Assembly: GCA_946403615.1 (NCBI GenBank)
Contig: CAMJAO010000026.1
Location: forward strand, 1-14,374
Origin: an uncultured Prevotellaceae bacterium
GTDB lineage: Bacteria; Bacteroidota; Bacteroidia; Bacteroidales; Bacteroidaceae
Length of the DNA stretch: 14,374 nt
Direction of reading: 5' to 3'
A program made the position numbers and the translations under genes. Within the stretch, counting starts at the first letter, position 1, and each line of letters opens with the position of its first letter. Shown piece after piece: positions 1-6,426 of the stretch. The notes under the pieces were generated by a model that worked only from the letters and a program-made list of their open reading frames with translations, did not search any database and was not told where the DNA came from.

Positions 1-2375
1 TTGCCGTACTTGCCATAACCATAATAGTAGCCATACTTCTTCTTCGACATGTCGATACCGTTGATGGCAATACTCATGTTAGGCAATTTCTTTTCTTGAG
101 ACAGGCTGTTGATCAGGTCGAAACTTGACTTCGGTGTATAGTCGGCGCGGCACATATAGACAGTGGCGTCGGCAACACGGCCAATCTGAAGCGTATCGGT
201 AACAAGACCCACAGGAGCGGTATCTATCAAAATGAAGTCATACATCTCTTTCAGGTGGTCTATCACGATGTTCAGGCTCTCACGGGAAATCAACTCAGTC
301 GGGTTTGGAGGTATCGGACCGGCCAGCAGCAAGTCTAGGTTCTGGTTAATACCGGAAGGCAGAATCTGAGCTTTCACATCTTCTATGGTCGGATTTGTAT
401 GTGCCAACAAAGGTGTGATACCATGCTTGTGGTCGTCTATCTCGAACAACTCTGCCAAACGGGGCTTACGGATATCCAGACCCACCAGGATGACTTTCTT
501 GTCGAGCAAAGCGAAACTCATTGCCAGGTTGGCAGCATTGAAGGTTTTACCTTCACCTGAGGTCGTTGAAGTAAACATAATGACCTTCTCGCCTTCCTTC
601 ATCGTAAACTGCAGGTTTGTACGCATGGATCGGAAGATTTCCTCCATCTGGTTGTTCTGGTTCTCATGTACCACGATGTCAGCCTTTGTTTTCGCAGTCT
701 CGTTTGCTACGGCTACGTCGGCGATAATAGGCAGGTCGGTCAGCTTAGCCACATCTTCATGACCTTCAATCTTGTATCTGAAGAATTCTATCAGGAACAG
801 GAACAAGGCTGGGATAATGAGGCCGATCAGTGCGGCTGTACCCATGATGGTTGTCGACTGCGGACTGACCTTGGCACCGCTCTGAGGCTCGTCAATCAGT
901 TTACCCTTGTCTGCGGTGGCTGCCAATGAGATGGAGTTTTCCTCACGTTTCTGAAGCAGCATCAGGTAAAGACCTGAACGTACTTCCTGCTGGCGGCCGA
1001 TTTGATTCAACATACGTTCCTGCTCAGGTGTAGCGGATATCTGTCCGGAGTATTTGTTGTACTGTTGACTGATGCTGTTACGGCGAATCTCCATGTTTTT
1101 ACGGCTTTGCGACATAGCACGACGTATACTGGTGCTCAAGTCGTCAAGTTGTGCGGTCAGAGGTACCACAGAGGGGCTCTCCTCAGATGCAGTCTGCAAC
1201 AGACGGTTGCGCTGCAATACGATTTCATTGTAACGGTTAATCAGTGTCGATGCCGTACCATCCTGCAAACCCACATTCGAGGGCAGAGTCTGATATTTGT
1301 TCGAAGGCTCGTTCATGTAGTCACTGATGCTGTTCAGCAAAGCCACTTGTGTGTTGGCATCAGCTAGACGTTGTTCATATTCATTGGCGTTACCCATGGC
1401 TTGACCGGCACTTGCCGACAGAGTCGTCATGTGGTGACGGCGTTTGTAATCTTCCAACTGGCCTTCGGTCTCACCCAGTTCGGCATTGATCTTCTCCAGA
1501 CGGTCGTTGATGAATTCCTCTGTTCTGTGAGCCACAATGTCCTTGTCCTCATTAGCGTCACGGTTGTAACAGACAGCCAGCTGTCTGAGATAGTCTTTCG
1601 CACGCTCAGGTATTTCGTCGGTCATCGTCATGCGGATAATCGTAGTAGAACGTGATGTCGGAGCCACTGATAACGCACCGCGGTATTTATAAGCAGCATT
1701 ATATGGCGTATTGATGTTGACAAACATCTTTGCGCCTTCACCCAAATGACCATATCCTTCTGAGAAGGTGATGTCACCAGCGCTTGTGCGGAATGTTTGA
1801 GGCAAAGATGTGAATGATTTATTCAGCTCGTACGGACCGGAGACTCCTAAACTGTCGTTCGATACGCTGTAATATGTTCCCTCAACTTTATAATTCGCTC
1901 CTTCTTTAGTGATAGTCAAGTTGATTGGTCTGGGTAGGGTCTCCAAATGCTCAGGGTCAATATCTACAGTCACAGGCTGGCTCTTGTACATGGTCTTGTC
2001 TTTGACACGACCTTCAAGGGTATAAGAGGTGTAAAGCTTCAAATCGCGGACGGCTTGCGTAGCAATGGAGTGAGATGACATAATCTCCAATTCGTTGTCT
2101 ATGCCTTCAGCATTAGATACCACACCCATTACCGCTGAACTTATAGAACTACGGCGGGAACCTTGTTCCTGCTTGATTAAGAACTTGGCTGACGCCTGAT
2201 ATAGAGGCGTCGTGTATCGAAGATAGAGGGCAGCCAAGCCTAAGCAGATGAGAAGTGAGAGGATGAACCACTTCCAGTTCAATATCAACAGACGATAAAT
2301 TGCTTGAAAGTTGAACATCGACTTGCCCGATTCTTGGGCAACGTTTTCTTGTGCTAAATTCTTGTTTTCTTCCAT
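1..2375 (-). CDS. wzc: Wzc-like polysaccharide chain-length regulator and BY-type tyrosine kinase (C-terminus cut by window edge)
   Basis: Inner-membrane co-polymerase that controls the length and export of capsule or exopolysaccharide and autophosphorylates on a C-terminal tyrosine tail. The frame is open from an ATG at 2375 to the left edge, giving 791 residues; the family is usually a little over 800, so only a few residues are missing. Seen in order: a first membrane helix at about 35-53, a Wzz-like periplasmic region with long helices, a second membrane helix at about 507-532 preceded by a Pro-containing stretch, then the cytoplasmic kinase. The kinase has Walker A SGEGKT with K610, Walker A' GLDIRKP (G632, D634) and Walker B ILIDTAP (D718). 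A tyrosine cluster follows: Y781, Y783, Y784, Y785, Y787 and Y790. The gene lies 55 bp after rfbA with no good promoter in the gap, so it is probably the third gene of the operon. The Walker A' first Asp is Gly here, which may be normal for the clade. Confidence 0.95.
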   Translation of the reverse strand, partial: MEENKNLAQENVAQESGKSMFNFQAIYRLLILNWKWFILSLLICLGLAALYLRYTTPLYQASAKFLIKQEQGSRRSSISSAVMGVVSNAEGIDNELEIMSSHSIATQAVRDLKLYTSYTLEGRVKDKTMYKSQPVTVDIDPEHLETLPRPINLTITKEGANYKVEGTYYSVSNDSLGVSGPYELNKSFTSLPQTFRTSAGDITFSEGYGHLGEGAKMFVNINTPYNAAYKYRGALSVAPTSRSTTIIRMTMTDEIPERAKDYLRQLAVCYNRDANEDKDIVAHRTEEFINDRLEKINAELGETEGQLEDYKRRHHMTTLSASAGQAMGNANEYEQRLADANTQVALLNSISDYMNEPSNKYQTLPSNVGLQDGTASTLINRYNEIVLQRNRLLQTASEESPSVVPLTAQLDDLSTSIRRAMSQSRKNMEIRRNSISQQYNKYSGQISATPEQERMLNQIGRQQEVRSGLYLMLLQKREENSISLAATADKGKLIDEPQSGAKVSPQSTTIMGTAALIGLIIPALFLFLIEFFRYKIEGHEDVAKLTDLPIIADVAVANETAKTKADIVVHENQNNQMEEIFRSMRTNLQFTMKEGEKVIMFTSTTSGEGKTFNAANLAMSFALLDKKVILVGLDIRKPRLAELFEIDDHKHGITPLLAHTNPTIEDVKAQILPSGINQNLDLLLAGPIPPNPTELISRESLNIVIDHLKEMYDFILIDTAPVGLVTDTLQIGRVADATVYMCRADYTPKSSFDLINSLSQEKKLPNMSIAINGIDMSKKKYGYYYGYGKYG

Positions 2376-2430
2376 TTTTTATGATGATAATTATTTTTCT
2401 TGACTAATGTCTAAATTATATAATGTTGTC

Positions 2431-3306
2431 TTATTCTTCAGTTGCCAAGCGGATGAGATAACGTCCGTAATCATTCTTTTTCATCGGCTCTGCCAGTTGT
2501 AACAATTGCTCTTTGCTTATCCAACCCCTTCGGTAGGCAATCTCTTCTATGCATGCTACTTTCAGGCCTTGGCGCTTTTCTATTACCTCAATAAATGTAC
2601 TGGCTTCTGACAGACTGTCATGAGTGCCGGTGTCTAACCAGGCAAAACCACGCTCAAGATGTTCCACACACAATTTGCCTTTCTTCAAAAACTCCTGGTT
2701 CACTGTCGTTATCTCAAGTTCGCCACGTGCGCTCGGCTTGATATGCTTGGCTATGTCCACCACATCATTCGGGTAAAAATAGAGTCCCACAACAGCATAA
2801 TTGCTTTTGGGATTCTGGGGCTTCTCCTCGATACTTACACATTTACCGTCTGCATCAAATTCCACTACACCATAACGTTCCGGGTCGGTCACATAATAAC
2901 CGAATACGGTAGCTAAGCCTTTCTCTGCGCGAGCCACACTCTCACGAAGCATAGGACCGAATCCCGTGCCATGGAAGATGTTGTCGCCCAAAACCAGGCA
3001 TACCTCATCGTTGCCGATAAACTCCTCGCCTATGATAAAGGCTTGAGCCAATCCGTCGGGACTGGGTTGTTCGGCATACTCAAAATGAACGCCCAACTCA
3101 GAACCGTCGCCCAATAAACGCTTGAAACCGGGCAGGTCATATGGGGTGGATATGATTAGTATCTCCCGGATGCCGGCCTTTAACAGCACGGATACGGGAT
3201 AATAAATCATCGGTTTGTCAAAGATGGGTATCAATTGCTTGCTGATACCTTTTGTAATTGGATATAGGCGGGTTCCTGAACCACCTGCTAAAACAATTCC
3301 TTTCAT
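2431..3306 (-). CDS. rfbA: Glucose-1-phosphate thymidylyltransferase
   Basis: Makes dTDP-glucose and pyrophosphate from dTTP and glucose-1-phosphate, the first step of the dTDP-L-rhamnose and related deoxysugar pathways, in the cytosol. The 291-residue product is full length for RmlA/RfbA. Visible motifs are the nucleotide-binding loop GGSGTRLYP (8-16), KPMIYYP (31-37), QPSPDGLAQA (80-89), LGDNIF with metal ligand D108, EEKP (160-163) with the sugar-phosphate-binding Lys, and WLDTGTH with the second metal ligand D225. The C-terminus KNDYGRYL is also typical. The ATG is 6 bp after the stop of the upstream sugar transferase, so the two are almost certainly co-transcribed. rfbB, rfbC and rfbD are not in this window and must lie elsewhere if rhamnose is made. 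The enzyme call is secure; the final sugar is not known. Confidence 0.97.
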   Translation of the reverse strand: MKGIVLAGGSGTRLYPITKGISKQLIPIFDKPMIYYPVSVLLKAGIREILIISTPYDLPGFKRLLGDGSELGVHFEYAEQPSPDGLAQAFIIGEEFIGNDEVCLVLGDNIFHGTGFGPMLRESVARAEKGLATVFGYYVTDPERYGVVEFDADGKCVSIEEKPQNPKSNYAVVGLYFYPNDVVDIAKHIKPSARGELEITTVNQEFLKKGKLCVEHLERGFAWLDTGTHDSLSEASTFIEVIEKRQGLKVACIEEIAYRRGWISKEQLLQLAEPMKKNDYGRYLIRLATEE

Positions 3307-3312
3307 CTCTCG

Positions 3313-4722
3313 TTAATATGCTTTCTTGTCTGGTTTGATAATCGACCAGGCCGTCATGAACATAATCTTTACGTCAAGCCAGAACGACCAGTTCTCTATA
3401 TACCAAATGTCACGACGTACGCGTTCTTCCATCTGCCACAATTCTTCGGTTTCGCCACGGTAACCCGTCACTTGAGCCCAACCTGTTATACCTGGCTTGG
3501 AAAAATGGCGTACCATGTATTTGCTGATTAAGCCTGAATACACTTCTGTATGTTTCAACATGTGAGGACGTGGGCCTACAATGCTCATGTCTCCCTTTAA
3601 CACATTGAAAAATTGGGGAAATTCGTCAATGTTGGTCTTCCGCATGAAATTGCCGAACGCGAACTTACGCGGGTCATTGCGTGTCGCTTGTAAATTGTCA
3701 GCGTCTTTGTTGACATGCATAGAGCGGAATTTATAACAAATAAAGTTTTTGCCGTTCAGACCGGTACGCTCTTGTTTGAAAAAGATCGGACCGGGGCTTT
3801 GACTCTTAATGATGAGGGCAATGATAGGTATGAATGGAAGTAGAATCAAAAGGATGATTGAACTCACCACGATGTCGAATAAACGTTTGACAAAACGGTT
3901 GGTGCGGTCAGACAAAGGTTCCACAAAATTAGTGAATAATGTCTGGTTGCCAAAACGCTCTGGTTTTAAGTTCAAGCGGTAATTACCTTCCATACGAGGA
4001 ACGTAGAAAAAGTGAATCACATGCTTGTCACACCATTCAATGATGTGTGAGATATAGGGAGTAGCATCATGCGACAAACAGCAGAATACATCATGGATGT
4101 TTTCGCCAATCTCTCCCTTGTCAATCTTTTCCAGTAAATCGCTCAATGTCCCTAAGCGAGTGAACGCATCTGGACATTTTTGAAAATCACTGTCAGCATA
4201 ATAACCGATTATCTTATAACCCGTCGTAGCATCTATCATCAAATCTTCATAAATGTTGACATTAGCCATGTCATGACCGATAAAAAGCACACGCCGTGTA
4301 TTTCCGCCAGCCTGACGATACTTGCTCAAAATGAAAATCTCAAATATGCGTAAAAACAATATTGAGCAGTATAGTACAGGGGTGTATATGAAGATGAACT
4401 TGAAGAAACCGCCGCTACCGCCTACAATACGTGATAAGGTGAAAAACAGTACGGCTTGGAAGACGCACAATTTGAGCACACGCAACATCACAGATTCGAA
4501 CGAATTGCGACGTTCGTGGATTATTGTGTGGAAAAAATACTCGGATACTACCAATGAAATATTCGCGACGAACAACTCGGTCTTAGGGGCCGTCTCAAAG
4601 AAGTTCGGAAGTATATCAGGGGCAATATGCTTAAAAAGAATAAGCAAGATATTAAGCAATATGAAATCGCCTAATATCACCAAATTCCTGATCAAATTAC
4701 TGCCGCTCGATGTCGTTTTCAT
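3313..4722 (-). CDS. Polyprenyl-phosphate hexose-1-phosphate transferase (WbaP/WcaJ-type priming enzyme)
   Basis: Starts repeat-unit synthesis by transferring a sugar-1-phosphate from a nucleotide sugar to undecaprenyl phosphate at the inner membrane. With the ATG at 4722 the protein has 469 residues: four N-terminal membrane helices (about 10-32, 48-66, 80-99, 105-131), a Rossmann-like CoA_binding_3 region from about 144 (RRVLFIGHD), a hydrophobic re-entrant helix at about 280-305, and the catalytic bacterial sugar transferase domain. The latter shows KQERTG (316-321), the Asp-Glu pair in DEFPQ (D366, E367), VGPRPH (382-387) and GITGWAQV (411-418). A TTG-initiated extension to 4758 is possible in frame, but that TTG overlaps the predicted -7 promoter box, so the ATG is preferred. 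It is the first gene of the operon with rfbA and wzc. The substrate is probably glucose or galactose by family; the sequence does not decide. Confidence 0.95.
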   Translation of the reverse strand: MKTTSSGSNLIRNLVILGDFILLNILLILFKHIAPDILPNFFETAPKTELFVANISLVVSEYFFHTIIHERRNSFESVMLRVLKLCVFQAVLFFTLSRIVGGSGGFFKFIFIYTPVLYCSILFLRIFEIFILSKYRQAGGNTRRVLFIGHDMANVNIYEDLMIDATTGYKIIGYYADSDFQKCPDAFTRLGTLSDLLEKIDKGEIGENIHDVFCCLSHDATPYISHIIEWCDKHVIHFFYVPRMEGNYRLNLKPERFGNQTLFTNFVEPLSDRTNRFVKRLFDIVVSSIILLILLPFIPIIALIIKSQSPGPIFFKQERTGLNGKNFICYKFRSMHVNKDADNLQATRNDPRKFAFGNFMRKTNIDEFPQFFNVLKGDMSIVGPRPHMLKHTEVYSGLISKYMVRHFSKPGITGWAQVTGYRGETEELWQMEERVRRDIWYIENWSFWLDVKIMFMTAWSIIKPDKKAY

Positions 4723-4755
4723 CGTGATAATTTCTATGTGTTCAGAAAATCTCTG

Positions 4756-4790
4756 CAAAATTACAAAGATTTCACGAACTTCTACACAAA
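4756..4790 (-). promoter_or_regulatory. Predicted Bacteroidetes promoter of the polysaccharide operon
   Basis: Read on the minus strand, a -33 element TTTG (4787-4790) is followed after 23 bases by a -7 element TAATTTTG (4756-4763). This matches the Bacteroidetes sigma-ABfr pattern TTTG/TAnnTTTG, with a spacer slightly longer than at the other sites here. Transcription would start near 4749, leaving a leader of about 27 bases before the ATG at 4722. Confidence 0.65.
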
Positions 4791-4995
4791 TTGTGGGAAA
4801 AAATGCGGTTTTTTATTAAATAATAAGTTTTTCTGTCGGTTCATTTCGGATTTCTGGCTCATTGTCCATGTTTTTTGCGTTTCGAATCCTTAATTATGAC
4901 TAGGCTATGAGATGAAAATAACTAACAAGATTTCATTGTACTGTTTATTCGAATAACCATGAAATAGGACGCTTCCTCTTTTTTCAGACTTTTAT
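4791..4995. other. Divergent intergenic core with a 12-bp perfect palindrome
   Basis: The 356 bases between the two divergent start codons (4723-5078) hold no credible gene. Besides the two opposing promoters, the core contains one perfect palindrome, TTATTCGAATAA, at 4945-4956, about 40 bases upstream of the -33 box of the plus-strand promoter and about 155 bases upstream of the minus-strand one. It could be an operator for a dimeric regulator, but a 12-bp palindrome in AT-rich DNA can also arise by chance. No tRNA or small-RNA structure is apparent. Confidence 0.3.
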
Positions 4996-5026
4996 TTTGC
5001 TATTAACATTTTTTGTTGTAATTTTG
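4996..5026 (+). promoter_or_regulatory. Predicted Bacteroidetes promoter of the 210-residue unknown gene
   Basis: TTTG (4996-4999), a 19-base spacer, then TAATTTTG (5019-5026) followed by CA. The spacing is the classical one for Bacteroidetes. Transcription should start near 5033, about 45 bases before the ATG at 5079. The ten bases TAATTTTGCA are identical to the -7 region of the opposing polysaccharide promoter. Confidence 0.75.
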
Positions 5027-5078
5027 CAACCGCCGTGTATTTCATGGTGTTTTATTTGATAAAAAACTTTTACTAATT

Positions 5079-5711
5079 ATGGGAATATTCTCAAAACTGT
5101 TCAGGAAAAAGTCGCAAGAGACAAAGATAGGCGGAATGGAAGACTATATGACTCTCATTAGAGTCTATTTTCAGGCTTCGCTTGCAGTAAATCTTGGTAT
5201 TACCAATCTTGCTGCATTGCCAGATTTGCGCACGTTTAAGATGACACTCAAGGTGCCTACTGTCAATAATAAATTGGGCGTCGGGGAAAAAAGTCAGTGT
5301 AAAAAAATGATGAAAGAAATTTACAATACTGATGATTACTTCCTGAAAGAAATTGACCAAAGTTTGAAAAAGAACTGCAGAAAATTGCAAGATGTTCAAC
5401 CTTATATGGTGCAGTTCCAAGGGTTTTCTCAAGATGTGCTAATGTTGATGGGCAACTTGATGAAATTCAAACTCAGAATGCCTTCTTTCTTTAAGAAGTC
5501 AATCTATGCCATGACGGAAAAAACCGTCAACGACATCTTTAATAAAAACGATTACAAAGATGCCGGCGTGGTCAAAACCGTGCTCAATATCAGACAATAT
5601 AACAATCGTTTGGGGTTCTCGCAGAAATGGATCACCGATTTCGCATATCAAGTTATTATGCTTGCTAAAAAAGAGCCCAAACCAAAGGCCGATGAGCAAA
5701 AAAAGAGTTGA
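5079..5711 (+). CDS. Conserved-looking hypothetical protein, 210 residues
   Basis: I do not recognise a named family with confidence. The product has 210 residues, is basic, has no signal peptide and no membrane helix, and is probably cytoplasmic. It starts with a short amphipathic basic segment (MGIFSKLFRKK), which could touch membrane. The rest alternates predicted helices, with KLGVGEKSQCKKMM around 85-98, a lysine-rich helix, and aromatic-rich segments around 150-200 (YNNRLGFSQKWITDFAYQV). The tail is charged and disordered (KKEPKPKADEQKKS). It has its own well-formed promoter, and the start ATG fits the predicted transcript. The next gene has a separate promoter only a few bases after this stop, so they are probably separate or partly overlapping units. 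It is divergent from the polysaccharide operon; whether the two are functionally linked is unknown. Confidence 0.85.
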   Translation: MGIFSKLFRKKSQETKIGGMEDYMTLIRVYFQASLAVNLGITNLAALPDLRTFKMTLKVPTVNNKLGVGEKSQCKKMMKEIYNTDDYFLKEIDQSLKKNCRKLQDVQPYMVQFQGFSQDVLMLMGNLMKFKLRMPSFFKKSIYAMTEKTVNDIFNKNDYKDAGVVKTVLNIRQYNNRLGFSQKWITDFAYQVIMLAKKEPKPKADEQKKS

Positions 5712-5714
5712 ATC

Positions 5715-5746
5715 TTTGGTTAATTGAAATTATTCAACTAACTTTG
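5715..5746 (+). promoter_or_regulatory. Predicted promoter of the coiled-coil/zapA/rny unit
   Basis: TTTG (5715-5718), a 20-base spacer, then TAACTTTG (5739-5746) followed by CA. Transcription would start near 5753, about ten bases before the ATG at 5764. This makes the upstream in-frame TTG at 5755 an unlikely start, because it would sit at the very 5' end of the transcript. No other strong promoter is visible before zapA or rny, so this one may serve all three genes. Confidence 0.75.
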
Positions 5747-5763
5747 CACTCAAATTGTTAGTT

Positions 5764-6057
5764 ATGCCTGCCGAGGACAAACGCATCATATTATTCACCA
5801 CCAGAGTTCGCCAGATGATACTTCACTATAATGAGGTGCGTCAGGAGAATAAAAAACTGCAGGATACTATACGCCAAAAAGAGCAGTTAATAGGTGAATT
5901 GAATGCCAAACTGAGACAGGCTGAATACGACTATAATTCGCTCAAAATGGCTAAGATGATCGAAATTACCGATGGCGACATGGATAAAGCCAAGGTCCGA
6001 TTGTCAAGGCTGATTAGAGACGTCAACAAATGTATCACTCTCCTGAGTGAAAAATAA
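5764..6057 (+). CDS. Small coiled-coil protein upstream of zapA, 97 residues
   Basis: A 97-residue cytoplasmic protein with no signal or membrane segment. Residues from about 10 to 62 form one long charged helix with heptad-like spacing (VRQENKKLQDTIRQKEQLI, then ELNAKLRQAEYDY), a strong coiled-coil candidate. A short linker with ITDGDMDKAK leads into a second amphipathic helix ending KCITLLSEK. The ATG at 5764 is chosen over a TTG at 5755 because of the promoter position. zapA starts 8 bases after the stop, so the two are almost certainly co-translated. Small coiled-coil proteins such as ZapB work with ZapA at the Z-ring in proteobacteria. By position and shape this could be an analogous ZapA partner, but I see no sequence similarity to ZapB and this remains inference. 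Confidence 0.9.
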   Translation: MPAEDKRIILFTTRVRQMILHYNEVRQENKKLQDTIRQKEQLIGELNAKLRQAEYDYNSLKMAKMIEITDGDMDKAKVRLSRLIRDVNKCITLLSEK

Positions 6058-6065
6058 CGTGAGCG

Positions 6066-6380
6066 ATGCCTGAAGAAAGAGAGAAAAGACGTATTATACT
6101 GCATGTTTATAACCAACAACTCCCCATCACCATTTCTGTGGATGAAGAGGAGATGTATCGTAATGCCGCCAAACTTGTGAGCGACAAGGTCAATTTCTAT
6201 GCTAACGCTTCTAAGCATAGTAAAGTCAATGACCAAATGATGCTCTATATGGTGTTGGTGGACATTGCAATGATGTATCAACGCGAACATGCAAAATCGG
6301 ATGACCTAAAGGATATGGGTGAAATCCTGGTACGGCTCACTTCAGAAATCGAAGACGCATTAAAGAACGAGGAGAAGTGA
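6066..6380 (+). CDS. zapA: Cell division protein ZapA
   Basis: ZapA binds FtsZ and bundles or cross-links protofilaments in the cytoplasmic Z-ring. The 104-residue length fits the family. The N-terminal globular part begins with beta strands (RRIILHVYNQQLPITI), followed by a DEEEMYRNAAKLVSDKVN helix that matches the usual ZapA pattern of a Glu-rich turn then an Ala/Leu helix. The C-terminal part (about 55-104) is a long helix suited to the ZapA dimer or tetramer coiled coil. It sits 8 bases after the coiled-coil gene and 46 bases before rny, with no terminator between, so it is part of one operon. In gammaproteobacteria a 6S RNA often follows zapA; the 46-base gap here is too short for one. 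Confidence 0.88.
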   Translation: MPEEREKRRIILHVYNQQLPITISVDEEEMYRNAAKLVSDKVNFYANASKHSKVNDQMMLYMVLVDIAMMYQREHAKSDDLKDMGEILVRLTSEIEDALKNEEK

Positions 6381-6426
6381 ACGGTAACAGGATTTTATCA
6401 TATCTATATAATACTTTTTTAATAAC

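Noticed and set aside
385..1655. Several plus-strand frames opposite wzc
   Set aside because: The minus strand is continuously open as Wzc; the plus-strand frames are shadows without motifs.
4322..4819. A 165-codon plus-strand frame opposite the start of the sugar transferase
   Set aside because: It lies antisense to a well-supported membrane enzyme, has no promoter or family signature, and its composition is that of a reverse-strand shadow.
4868..4885. tRNA-like TTCGAATCC string
   Set aside because: No acceptor, D or anticodon stem can be built around it; a chance T-loop match.
6381..6426. Possible 6S RNA gene downstream of zapA, as in gammaproteobacteria
   Set aside because: The gap is only 46 bases, far too short for 6S RNA, and shows no long hairpin.
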